From positions 992,001 to 1,056,000 of the forward strand of contig NC_008148.1 of the NCBI RefSeq assembly GCF_000014185.1: a stretch of DNA of 64,000 nucleotides, read 5' to 3'. Every line of letters begins with the position of its first letter. Positions within the stretch are counted from its first letter, which is position 1. The stretch comes from Rubrobacter xylanophilus DSM 9941 (GTDB lineage: Bacteria; Actinomycetota; Rubrobacteria; Rubrobacterales; Rubrobacteraceae). The position numbers and the translations under genes were made by a program. The notes under the pieces are model-generated. The model saw nothing but the letters and a program-made list of their open reading frames with translations, was not told where the DNA came from and did no database searches. Below are positions 56,664 to 64,000 of this stretch, one piece after another.

Positions 56664-57823
56664 GCGGCCGCGCCGCCATAGTCCACGACCGCTCCCTCGA
56701 GGAGTACGGCTTCGGGGAGGACCACCCCTTCAACCCCCTGCGCATCCGGCTGACCCTGGAGCTCTGCGACGCCCTGGGGCTGCTCGACGGCTACGATTTC
56801 CTCGCCCCCGAGCCCGTCTCCGAGGAGGAGCTCACCTCCGTGCACACCCTCACCTACGTCCGGATGGTCCAGCAGGCGAGCCGCGGGGCCGGGGACCCGG
56901 AGAGGCTTCTGGACTACGGGCTCGGGACCCCGGACAACCCTCTCTTCGCGGGGATGCACGAGGCGTGCAGCCGGGTGGTGGGGGGGACGGTGCTCGCCTG
57001 CCGGCTCGTGGCCGCGGGGGAGGCCGAGCACGCCATGTGCATCTCCGGGGGGCTGCACCACGCCCTGCGCTCCAAGGCCAGCGGCTTCTGCATCTACAAC
57101 GACGCCGCGGTGGCCATCGCCCTGCTCAAGCGGGAGCGCCCGGGCATCCGCGTCGCCTACGTGGACACCGACGCCCACCACGGCGACGGGGTGCAGTGGA
57201 TGTTCTACGAGGACCCGGAGGTGCTGACGGTCTCGATGCACGAGTCCGGGCGCTACCTCTTCCCCGGCACCGGCGGGGTGGACGAGAAAGGCCGCGGCGC
57301 GGGCGCGGGCTACTCGGTCAACGTGCCGCTGGAGCCCTTCACCGGGGACGACTCCTGGATCGAGTGCTTCGAGGCCGTCGTCCCCGAGGTGCTGCGGGCG
57401 TTCGGGCCGGACCTGATCGTCTCCCAGAACGGGTGCGACGGGCACGCCCTGGACCCCCTGACCCACCTGTGCGCCACCACCCGGCTCTACGAGCACATCC
57501 CCCGCCGCATGCACGAGCTGGCGCACGAGCTGTGCGGCGGGCGCTGGGTTGCGCTGGGGGGAGGCGGCTACGACCACTGGCGGGTCGTCCCGCGCGCCTG
57601 GAGCGCGCTGTGGGCCGCCGTCTCCCACCGGCCGCTCCCGGAGCGGCTGCCGGAGGGCTGGCTGCTGGAGCACGCCCAGCACAGCCCCGTGGAGCTGCCG
57701 CGCCTGATGCGCGACGACCCGGCGGACTACCCGCCCGTTCCCCGCATAAAGGAGATAGAGGCGGCCAACCGCCGCGCCGCCGAGGCCGCCCTAAAGACCG
57801 TGCTGCACCTCATCCGGCGCTGA
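56660..57823 (+). CDS. acuC: AcuC-type histone deacetylase-like protein
   Basis: A 387-residue class I HDAC-fold enzyme. It has GGLHHALRSKASGFCIYNDAAVAI (catalytic His pair, near residue 135), VAYVDTDAHHGDGVQWMFY (zinc Asp and His, near residue 175), QNGCDGHALDPL (second zinc Asp) and LGGGGYDHW. All zinc ligands are present. AcuC is thought to deacetylate acetyl-CoA synthetase. The neighbouring AcuB-like protein supports that assignment, but no acuA or acsA gene is in the window. The GTG start overlaps the previous stop, and clpS follows. Confidence 0.9.
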   Translation: MSGRAAIVHDRSLEEYGFGEDHPFNPLRIRLTLELCDALGLLDGYDFLAPEPVSEEELTSVHTLTYVRMVQQASRGAGDPERLLDYGLGTPDNPLFAGMHEACSRVVGGTVLACRLVAAGEAEHAMCISGGLHHALRSKASGFCIYNDAAVAIALLKRERPGIRVAYVDTDAHHGDGVQWMFYEDPEVLTVSMHESGRYLFPGTGGVDEKGRGAGAGYSVNVPLEPFTGDDSWIECFEAVVPEVLRAFGPDLIVSQNGCDGHALDPLTHLCATTRLYEHIPRRMHELAHELCGGRWVALGGGGYDHWRVVPRAWSALWAAVSHRPLPERLPEGWLLEHAQHSPVELPRLMRDDPADYPPVPRIKEIEAANRRAAEAALKTVLHLIRR

Positions 57824-57858
57824 AGCGCGCCTCCGGCTGTGCTAACCTCGTATACGCT

Positions 57859-58182
57859 GTGGTGGGTTCTCTTACGCGCGACATCCGGTGCTCGGCGGCC
57901 ACGAAGACCGCCCCGGCGCGCAAGACCCGGCGCGCCCCCTCCCGCGAGCCCCGCTACCGCGTCATCCTCCACAACGACGACTGGACCCCCATGGACCACG
58001 TCGTCGCTGCGCTCATGAAGGTCGTCCCCCGCCTCTCCCTCAGGCGGGCGGTCTCCATCATGCTGGAGGCCCACACCAAGGGCCAGGCCGTGGTCACCCG
58101 CTGCCACAGGGAGCTCGCCGAGCTCTACCGCGAGGGCCTCAAGGCGGAGGGTTTGATCTCCACGATCGAGCCCGACGGCTGA
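57859..58182 (+). CDS. clpS: ATP-dependent Clp protease adaptor ClpS
   Basis: A 107-residue ClpS, which delivers N-degron proteins to the ClpAP or ClpCP protease. The core (YRVILHNDDWTPMDHVVAALMKVVPRLSLRRAVSIMLEAHTKGQAVV and CHRELAELYREGLKAEGL) includes the N-end binding NDD/TPMD motif. The first ~30 residues are basic and disordered. The start may be either of two adjacent GTGs (57859 or 57862); TAACCT at 57843-57848 is a possible -10. Confidence 0.93.
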   Translation: MVGSLTRDIRCSAATKTAPARKTRRAPSREPRYRVILHNDDWTPMDHVVAALMKVVPRLSLRRAVSIMLEAHTKGQAVVTRCHRELAELYREGLKAEGLISTIEPDG

Positions 58183-58202
58183 GGGCGCCCGAAGGTTTGC
58201 TG

Positions 58203-58208
58203 TAATAT
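58203..58208 (+). promoter_or_regulatory. -10 element upstream of the MFS transporter
   Basis: TAATAT followed by six bases and a GTG (58215) that opens an 11-codon leader ORF. Confidence 0.55.
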
Positions 58209-58214
58209 CTGCGG

Positions 58215-58250
58215 GTGCAGAGTGAGATGCTCTTCGGGAGGCGGGGGTGA
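58215..58250 (+). CDS. Putative leaderless 11-codon leader ORF of the MFS gene
   Basis: The ORF starts with a GTG six bases after the -10 TAATAT and reads MQSEMLFGRRG. Its TGA overlaps the GTG start of the transporter. It would couple translation of the transporter to a leaderless leader. Its interior also provides GGGAGGCGG, a ribosome site for the transporter. Confidence 0.4.
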   Translation: MQSEMLFGRRG

Positions 58251-59428
58251 GCGAGCCTCTCTTCAGGAACGGGCGCTTCGTGCGGCTCTGGGCCGGCCAG
58301 GGCGTCTCCTTCGTGGGGGATGCCATAACCATGGTCGCCCTGGTGGTGCTGGTGGTGGACCTGACCGGCAGCGCGGTGGACGTCGGCGGGGTGCTCGTCG
58401 CCCGGCTGCTCCCGACCTTCGCCGGGCCGCTCGTGGGGGTGGTCGCCGACCGCCTCTCCGACCGCCGGGCTCTGCTCGTCGCGGTGGACCTCGCCCGCGC
58501 CGGGCTGGTGACCGGCATGATCTTCTCCTCCAGCATGCCCCCGCTGTATGCGCTGGCCTTTCTGCTGGGGCTCTGCCAGACGCTCTTCAACCCGACCATC
58601 AGGGCCTCCTTCCCGGGCGTGGTCGGGGCCGGGGACCTCACCCGGGCGAACGCCATCATCTCGGGGACCTTCAGCTGCGCGATCGCCGGCGGGCCGGCCC
58701 TCGGCGGGGTGCTGGTGGCCTGGGCCGGGGTGGACGCGGCCTTCGCGCTCGACGCGGCGACGTTCCTGGTCTCCGCCGCCCTGCTGGCCTCGGTCCCCAT
58801 GCCCCGCCCGCGGGGCGGGGAGGGGGGAGCGGGCTTTGCGCGCGAGCTCGCCGCCGGCTTCGGCTACCTGAGGGGGGCGCGGGTCCCGCTCGCCGTGGTG
58901 GCCGGGGCCGGGCTCCTCATGCTGGCCGAGAACACCACCGTGCCCGCCGAGGTCTTTCTCGCCAAGCGGGTCTTCGGGGCGGGGGACGCGGGCTACGGCC
59001 TGCTGGTGGCCGCCTGGGGCGCCGGGATGGTGGCCGGCTCCGGCCTGATGGCCGCCCTGGGCGACCGGGCGAGGCTCTTGCTCTGGTACCTCGCCAGCGT
59101 CTTCGTGGCCGCCGCGGCCCTCGCGGCCACGGGCCTCGCCCCCCGTTTCTGGGCGGCGGTCGCGGCCTTTGCGCTCGCCGGGGTCTGCAACGGCGTGGAC
59201 AACGTCTCCACCGACGCCCTGCTGCAGAAGCGGGTCTCGGGGCCGTTTCTCGGGCGGGTCTACTCCGTGCTCTTCACCGCCCGCACCGCCGGCGAGAGCC
59301 TGGCGCTCCTCTCGGGCGGGGTCCTGGTCGAGGTCGCCGGCCCGCGGGCCACTTACGTGCTCTCGGCGGCGGCGGTGGCCGCGGTGGGGCTCTTCGTGCT
59401 CTCGCTGCTCGCCTCTTCCGAGCGGTAG
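58247..59428 (+). CDS. MFS transporter
   Basis: A 393-residue major-facilitator protein with twelve predicted helices. It has NGRFVRLWAGQGVSFVGDAITMVAL at the start and the loop 2-3 motif VVADRLSDRRALLVAVDLAR (G-x-x-x-D-R-x-x-R type), as in the enterobactin-exporter-like branch. ARANAI-type and NGVDNVSTDALLQKRV segments also fit that branch. The substrate is unknown, likely an exported small molecule. The GTG start is coupled to an 11-codon leader. Confidence 0.87.
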   Translation: MSEPLFRNGRFVRLWAGQGVSFVGDAITMVALVVLVVDLTGSAVDVGGVLVARLLPTFAGPLVGVVADRLSDRRALLVAVDLARAGLVTGMIFSSSMPPLYALAFLLGLCQTLFNPTIRASFPGVVGAGDLTRANAIISGTFSCAIAGGPALGGVLVAWAGVDAAFALDAATFLVSAALLASVPMPRPRGGEGGAGFARELAAGFGYLRGARVPLAVVAGAGLLMLAENTTVPAEVFLAKRVFGAGDAGYGLLVAAWGAGMVAGSGLMAALGDRARLLLWYLASVFVAAAALAATGLAPRFWAAVAAFALAGVCNGVDNVSTDALLQKRVSGPFLGRVYSVLFTARTAGESLALLSGGVLVEVAGPRATYVLSAAAVAAVGLFVLSLLASSER

Positions 59429-59470
59429 GCTTGTGGTGCGGCGCGGCTTGTGCGAAGATCACGGTCGACG

Positions 59471-60799
59471 ATGGATGTCGTCCGTTCTTTGGGGCCGGAG
59501 CCCCCGAACGGGGCGAGCCTGGCGAACGGCTCCGGCGCGCTCGCGGCCTTCGCCCTGGCCTCCTGCGCCGCGTGGGTCTACTGGTACGGGATGCCGCTCT
59601 CGGCGGGGTTCGCCGCCCTCGCCGGGCTCTTCGCCGCGCTGCTGTGCCTGACGCGACCGTTCGCGGTCCCCATCCCGGGGGGCGCCGCCGCCGACGCCTC
59701 GGTCGCCCTGCGTGCGCTGGCCGCGGTGTTGCTCGGCCCGGTCTGGGCGGCGCTGGCCTGCCTTCCCTACGCGCTCCTGCTCGCGAGGGGCGGGAGGCTC
59801 CACTCCGTGTACGAGGCTGGCCGCACCGCGGCGGGGGTCTCGCTCGCCGCCACGGCCTTCCCGGCCGTCGCCGGGGCGCCGCTCGCCGCCGGAGCGGGGG
59901 ATCCCGTCGCCGCGGGGGGCGGGGCGCTGGCCGCCGGGCTCGCGGTGGTCTCGTGCGACGCGGCCGCGGCGGCGGGGCTTCTGGTCTTCGGGTACGGCAG
60001 GGAGGCCCGCCGGGCGTGGAGGGAGGCCGTGCTCCCCTGCCTGCCGCCGGACCTCGCCGGTGCCCTCGCCGCCGCCCTCGCGACGGCGGCGCTGCCCCTC
60101 TACGGCCCCGCGGCCGTTCCGGTGCTGGCCCTCGGCGTCCTCGCCGGCCACCTCCTGGCCCGCCGGGCCCGGGGGGCGGGGGATTCGAAACAGGCCGCCC
60201 TCTCCTCCGGCATGGCCCTCGGAGCGGCCATCCTGGAGGAGCTGGGGCGCTCGGACGGCCTCGCCCGCCGGCGCGCGGCCGCCACCGCGATCTACGCGGC
60301 GGACATAGCGCGCGAGATGGGGCTGGAGCCGCGGCGCGTGGAGCGGCTGCGCGTCGCCGCCTTTCTGTGCGACATAGGAAAGCTCGGGCTCTCCGGCGAC
60401 CCCTCCTCCCACCCCGAGCGCGGGGCCCGGATGCTGGAGGAGGCCGGGCTCGGGGAGCTCGCGGTATGGGTCCGCTACCACCACGAGAGGCCCGACGGGC
60501 GCGGCCACCCGTACGGGCTGCGCGGGCCCTGGATCCCGCTGGAGGCCAGGATCCTCGCCGTCGCCGAGGCCTACGCCGCCCTGGTGGTCGGCGGCCCCCG
60601 CCACCCCGCAACGGATTTCGAGGCCGCGCGCCGCAGGCTCTGCGAGGGCGCGGGGACCGGCTTCGACGGGGAGGTCGTCCGGGCCTTTCTGAGGGTGCTG
60701 GACACCGCCCCCCCAGACTACCGGCGGGCCGCCGGCCCGCGCTTCGCCTACCCGCCGCCGGAGGCGCCGCGCGGCGCCTCCGCGCACGAGGTTGTATGA
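59471..60799 (+). CDS. Membrane protein with degenerate HD-GYP domain
   Basis: A 442-residue protein (a GTG at 59450 would add 7 residues). The first ~240 residues are hydrophobic with about seven membrane helices. The C-terminal ~190 residues follow the HD-GYP pattern but with key changes: the HD pair is FLCDIGKLGL (His replaced by Cys), the first metal His is absent, GYP is GHP in HHERPDGRGHPYGL, and the last Asp is Glu in AVAEAYAAL. It probably does not hydrolyse cyclic di-GMP and may only bind it or a partner. The next gene encodes an intact HD-GYP protein. Confidence 0.8.
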   Translation: MDVVRSLGPEPPNGASLANGSGALAAFALASCAAWVYWYGMPLSAGFAALAGLFAALLCLTRPFAVPIPGGAAADASVALRALAAVLLGPVWAALACLPYALLLARGGRLHSVYEAGRTAAGVSLAATAFPAVAGAPLAAGAGDPVAAGGGALAAGLAVVSCDAAAAAGLLVFGYGREARRAWREAVLPCLPPDLAGALAAALATAALPLYGPAAVPVLALGVLAGHLLARRARGAGDSKQAALSSGMALGAAILEELGRSDGLARRRAAATAIYAADIAREMGLEPRRVERLRVAAFLCDIGKLGLSGDPSSHPERGARMLEEAGLGELAVWVRYHHERPDGRGHPYGLRGPWIPLEARILAVAEAYAALVVGGPRHPATDFEAARRRLCEGAGTGFDGEVVRAFLRVLDTAPPDYRRAAGPRFAYPPPEAPRGASAHEVV

Positions 60800-60820
60800 T
60801 ATGGAACGCGCTGGCATACT
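60792..60820 (+). promoter_or_regulatory. Promoter of the GGDEF/HD-GYP gene
   Basis: TTGTAT (60792-60797) and CATACT (60815-60820) with a 17-bp spacer. The -35 lies at the end of the preceding gene. A TATGAT at 60823-60828 is an alternative -10. Confidence 0.5.
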
Positions 60821-60873
60821 GATATGATGCGATCCTGCGGCCCTGGTTCGGTGCGGAGAAAGGCGGTGGATGT

Positions 60874-62832
60874 TTGCGCTCCGGCTCGGTGCCGGGTGAG
60901 CCCCTGACGACCGGTCTGCTCCGGGCTGTCGCGGGCGCGGCTCTCTTCGCCCTTCTCGCCGCGGGGCTCGGGGAGGGGGCCGCGGCCTACGCCGGCGCGG
61001 CGCTGCTCGCCGGCTTCGGGCTGCTGTGGGCCTCGGGCCGCCCGCGGCGGCTGCTCGGGGAGCCGCTCGTCCCGCTGCTCGCCGACGCCTGCGCCGTGAG
61101 CCTGCTCGTCCTGGGGACCGGGGGGCCGGGCTCGCCCCTCCTCCCGCTCTACTTTCTCGCCGCGCTGGGTCTGGTCCGCGCCGGGGAGACCTGGCGGCAG
61201 GTCGCCGGGGGAGGCGCGCTCGTGGGCGGCTTTCTGGCCGCCGCGTGGCCCGTGCCGGCCCCGGCCCTTCTGGGGGCGGGGATGCTCGCCGCCTTCTGTT
61301 GCGGGGCGGCGGCGTTGGGGCGCGAGCTGCGCGGGCTCTCCGGGCGCGGCCGGGAGCTCGCCGCCCGGGCCGCCGAGGAGCGGGAGCTCGCCGGGCGGCT
61401 CGCCGCCCTGGGCGAGAGGCTCGGGCCGGTGCTGGGGATGCTGGAGCCGGAGAGGGTTCTGGAGTGGGCCGCCGGGACGGCCCGGGACCTCTGCGGCGCC
61501 GCCTACGCCCACGCCGTGCTGCTGGACGGCAACGTGCACCGCACGAGCATGGGCGGGGACTTCCCGGCCTGCCCCACCTGGTGGCACCCGGCGGTGCAGG
61601 AGCTCGTGCTCCGCGGCGCCCGCGGCGGGGAGACCGTCCGCCGGCCCGGGCTCGAGGTGCACGGCCTCGAGGGGTTCATCGCCGTCCCCGTGGAGGCGCC
61701 GGGCGGCGGGGCGCTGGTGGTCGGGGGCGGCCGGTTCGGGGAGGTGGAGGAGCGGCTGCTGCGGGCCCTCGCCGGGCAGCTCTGCGCCGCCCTGCAGGAC
61801 GGCGGCGGGGCCCCGGGCGGACGGGACGCGGTCACCGGGCTGCCCAACCGGGCCTCCCTGCACCGGGTGCTGCGCAAGGAGCTCGCCTACGGCGGGGCGG
61901 CGGGCGTCGTCTCCCTGCGGCTCGGGGGGCTCGAGGACTACGCGCGGTCGCAGGGGATGGCGCTCTCCGAGGCGCTCGTGCGGCGCATCGCCGGGCGGCT
62001 CGCCGGGCGCCACCGCGCCTTCCGCTACGGGGTGGACGAGTTCTGTCTTCTGGTGCGCGGGGCGGACGAGGACCGCGCCCGCGGGGTCGCCCGCTGGGCC
62101 CTGGACGTGGTGCGCGAGGTGGCTGGGGACCTGGAGGCATCCGCCGGGTACGCCGTCTCCTCCGGCGGGGCCCGGGGGCCCGAGGAGCTGCTCGCCCTTG
62201 CGCGCAGGCCGCTTCCGGAGGGGGGCGGGGAGGCGCGGCGCGGGCTCGAGGTCGAGGTCCGGGAGGTCGTGGAAGCCCTGCACGAGGCGGCCAGCGTGCG
62301 GGACCCGGAGCTCGGGGAGCACATGCGCGAGGTCTCCCGGATCGCGCGCCGGGTGGGGGAGAGGCTGGGGCTCTCCCCGCAAGAGCTCGAGGCGCTCACC
62401 TACGGCGCCCTCCTGCACGACATAGGCAAGCTCGGCGTCCCCGACGCCATCCTCAACAAGCCCTCCGCGCTCTCCCCGCGGGAGTACGAGGCCGTCAAGC
62501 GCCACACCGAGCACGGCGCCAGGATCCTGCGGCGCGTCAGGGCCCTCTCCGAGGCCATGCTCGCCGTCAGGCACCACCACGAGCGCTTCGACGGCGCGGG
62601 CTACCCTGACGGGCTGCAGGGGGCGGACATCCCGCTTCTGGCCCGGATAGTCTTCGTGGCCGACGCCTTCGACTCCATGACCCGCAGCCGCCCCTACCGC
62701 GGCGGGGCCTCCAGGCGGGAGGCCTTGCGGGAGATAGCCCACAACTCCGGCAGCCAGTTCGACCCGCGGGTCGTGGACGCCCTGTTCGAGGTCATGGAGG
62801 AGCTCGGGCGGCGGAGGAGCGCCTCCGCCTGA
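60874..62832 (+). CDS. Membrane protein with GAF-like, degenerate GGDEF and HD-GYP domains
   Basis: A 652-residue signalling protein. Residues ~10-150 hold about six membrane helices. Residues ~185-310 look GAF-like (VLEWAAGTARDLCGAAYAHAVLL). Residues ~315-445 are a GGDEF-type domain (AVTGLPNRASLHRVL and FRYGVDEFCLLV) whose signature is GVDEF, so cyclase activity is doubtful. Residues ~460-650 are an intact HD-GYP phosphodiesterase (GEHMREVSRIA, LLHDIGKLGVPDAILNKP, HTEHGARIL, HHERFDGAGYPDGL, FVADAFDSMT). It likely breaks down cyclic di-GMP. The TTG start at 60874 is the best of several. Confidence 0.87.
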   Translation: MRSGSVPGEPLTTGLLRAVAGAALFALLAAGLGEGAAAYAGAALLAGFGLLWASGRPRRLLGEPLVPLLADACAVSLLVLGTGGPGSPLLPLYFLAALGLVRAGETWRQVAGGGALVGGFLAAAWPVPAPALLGAGMLAAFCCGAAALGRELRGLSGRGRELAARAAEERELAGRLAALGERLGPVLGMLEPERVLEWAAGTARDLCGAAYAHAVLLDGNVHRTSMGGDFPACPTWWHPAVQELVLRGARGGETVRRPGLEVHGLEGFIAVPVEAPGGGALVVGGGRFGEVEERLLRALAGQLCAALQDGGGAPGGRDAVTGLPNRASLHRVLRKELAYGGAAGVVSLRLGGLEDYARSQGMALSEALVRRIAGRLAGRHRAFRYGVDEFCLLVRGADEDRARGVARWALDVVREVAGDLEASAGYAVSSGGARGPEELLALARRPLPEGGGEARRGLEVEVREVVEALHEAASVRDPELGEHMREVSRIARRVGERLGLSPQELEALTYGALLHDIGKLGVPDAILNKPSALSPREYEAVKRHTEHGARILRRVRALSEAMLAVRHHHERFDGAGYPDGLQGADIPLLARIVFVADAFDSMTRSRPYRGGASRREALREIAHNSGSQFDPRVVDALFEVMEELGRRRSASA

Positions 62833-62836
62833 GGGG

Positions 62837-63823
62837 CTAGCCCCCGATCTGGCTCATCGTCCGCCGGCGGGACTGCTCCGGCAGGGCCGTCCCCGCGGCG
62901 GGCTTCACGCGGGCCGCGTGCCAGAGCACCTCGTGGATCGCCGGGATCGGGTCCTCCGAGCGGATCGCGCCCTTCACGTCCACGTCCAGGTCCGTCAGCA
63001 GGCAGGGGTGGATCTTGCCGTCGGCCGTCAGGCGCAGCCGGCTGCAGCGGGCGCAGAACGGGTCGGAGACCGGCGTGATCACGCCGAAGGTCCCCGGCGC
63101 GCCCTCGAACTTGAACTCGTCGGCCGGGGCGGCGGGGTCCTCCTTCTCGACGGGATGAAGCTCGCCGAGCTCCGCCTGCGCCCGCTCGAGGATCTCCTCT
63201 CCCGGGACGAAGAGCTTGCGGAAGCGCGAGCCGTCGGTGTCGCCGTTTAAGGGCATCAGCTCTATAAAGCGGACGTGCATCGGGTAGCGGAGGGTGAGCC
63301 TCGCCATCTCCGGGATCTCGTCGTCGTTTATCCCGCGCATGGCGACCGCGTTTATCTTCACCGGCGAGAGCGGGGTCTTCAGCGCCGCCATGATGGCCTC
63401 CCACACCCTGTGGAAGTGGTTGCGGCGGGTTATGAAGGCGAACTTCTCGGGCTGCAGGGTGTCGAGCGAGATGTTTATGCGGTCGAGGCCCGCCTCCACG
63501 AGGCCCTCCAGGTTCTCCTTCAGGAGGTAGCCGTTGGTGGTCATGGTGACCTCGTCGAAGCCGAGCTCCTTGAGCCAGCCGACGAACTTCACGACCCCCC
63601 GCCGCACGAGCGGCTCGCCGCCGGTGACGCGCACCTTGGTGACGCCCAAGGCGAGGCACGCCTCGGCGAAGGTGAGCATCTCCTCGAGGGTGAGGATGTG
63701 GCTCTTGTCCTGGAACTTTATGTCCTCGGGCATGCAGTACTGGCACCGGAAGTTGCACCGGTCGGTGACGGAGATGCGCAGGTAGTCGATCTTCCGCCGG
63801 TAGCTGTCGATGAGCTGTGTCAT
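62837..63823 (-). CDS. moaA: GTP 3',8-cyclase MoaA
   Basis: A 328-residue radical-SAM enzyme for the first step of molybdenum cofactor synthesis. It has the N-terminal DRCNFRCQYCMPE (CxxxCxxC), RVTGGEPLVRRG, LDTLQPEKF, and the C-terminal second cluster FCARCSRLRLTADGKIHPCL. The C-terminal Gly-Gly tail (QIGG) needed for activity is intact. The ATG at 63823 follows GGGAG. A -10 (TATACA on the minus strand, 63866-63861) lies about 38 bases before the start. Confidence 0.95.
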   Translation of the reverse strand: MTQLIDSYRRKIDYLRISVTDRCNFRCQYCMPEDIKFQDKSHILTLEEMLTFAEACLALGVTKVRVTGGEPLVRRGVVKFVGWLKELGFDEVTMTTNGYLLKENLEGLVEAGLDRINISLDTLQPEKFAFITRRNHFHRVWEAIMAALKTPLSPVKINAVAMRGINDDEIPEMARLTLRYPMHVRFIELMPLNGDTDGSRFRKLFVPGEEILERAQAELGELHPVEKEDPAAPADEFKFEGAPGTFGVITPVSDPFCARCSRLRLTADGKIHPCLLTDLDVDVKGAIRSEDPIPAIHEVLWHAARVKPAAGTALPEQSRRRTMSQIGG

Positions 63824-63890
63824 GGCTCCCTCTCGTAGCGTACCCGCTCTCCCGGGCAATTGTATAACCTGAGCCCCCTCCCGTGGCGGC

Positions 63891-64000
63891 CTACAGCTGG
63901 AAGAGCAGGACGTAAGCGGTGGAGACGGCCAGGGCCAGCGCCGTGAGGGGGAGCCCGACCTTCGTGAAGCGCCAGAAGGTGAACGCTATCCCCTCCCGCT
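63891..64000 (-). CDS. ArsB/NhaD-family permease, C-terminal fragment at window edge
   Basis: The last 36 codons of a minus-strand gene that continues past the window end. The sequence GIAFTFWRFTKVGLPLTALA then a final hydrophobic helix (VSTAYVLLFQL) match the C-terminus of ArsB/NhaD-type ion transporters. It is partial only because of the window edge. Confidence 0.6.
   Translation of the reverse strand, partial: REGIAFTFWRFTKVGLPLTALALAVSTAYVLLFQL

Overview
The window is very GC-rich DNA with frequent GTG and TTG starts and many 4-bp gene overlaps. It carries actinobacterial traits: coenzyme F420 biosynthesis, a fused FO synthase, PPOX and luciferase-like F420 families, and apparently leaderless genes. 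Together these suggest a deep-branching actinobacterium of the Rubrobacter type. No rRNA, CRISPR array, insertion sequence or prophage was seen.

Layout. 20-4162 (minus): a hydrolase, a MarC-family membrane protein, an S9 peptidase and a lipoate-ligase-like protein. 4251-7665 (plus): F420 side-chain genes cofD, cofC and cofE, with a DAHP synthase inserted. 7675-14495 (plus): a sulfate-assimilation operon (cysH, siroheme sulfite reductase, ferredoxin/FrhB-type F420 dehydrogenase subunit, unknown protein, sat, cysC, TSUP transporter). It has a recognisable promoter, an adjacent 25-bp inverted-repeat operator and a possible leaderless leader peptide. 14589-18846: glyoxalase, membrane-anchored HTH protein, RlpA-LysM protein, luciferase-like oxidoreductase and a PPOX/FbiB-C fusion. 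18848-21685 (minus): fbiC and a TPR-like protein. 21826-23118 (plus): sulfurtransferase and degenerate SufU-like protein, divergent from fbiC and with a second copy of the 25-bp operator between them. 23121-25377: decayed MMPL transporter and TetR remnants. 25525-32620: argH, metallophosphoesterase, osmoprotectant-type ABC transporter, small membrane proteins and a resolvase-like domain. 32685-46135: tRNA-Pro, a SbnI/SerK-like protein, then an eleven-gene purine operon (purA-D-B-C-S-Q-L-F-M-N-H). 46146-54550: PsiE-like protein, five tRNAs, thioredoxin, a Vps62-like membrane protein, sigma factor, XRE regulator and Hsp20. 54664-64000: EamA transporter, acuB/acuC-like pair, clpS, MFS transporter, two HD-GYP-type proteins, moaA and the end of an ArsB/NhaD-like permease.

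The main idea. Sulfite reductase sits directly next to a protein combining two [4Fe-4S] ferredoxin motifs with the FrhB/FdhB fold that oxidises reduced F420. Methanogen F420-dependent sulfite reductase (Fsr) fuses the same two kinds of module in one polypeptide. Here they are separate genes inside an assimilatory sulfur operon, immediately downstream of F420 biosynthesis genes. A near-identical operator lies at this operon and between fbiC and a sulfurtransferase gene, so sulfur supply and F420 synthesis may be co-regulated. I infer a split F420H2-dependent assimilatory sulfite reductase system. The sequence supports the gene content and the operator match; the electron transfer and the regulator's identity are inference.
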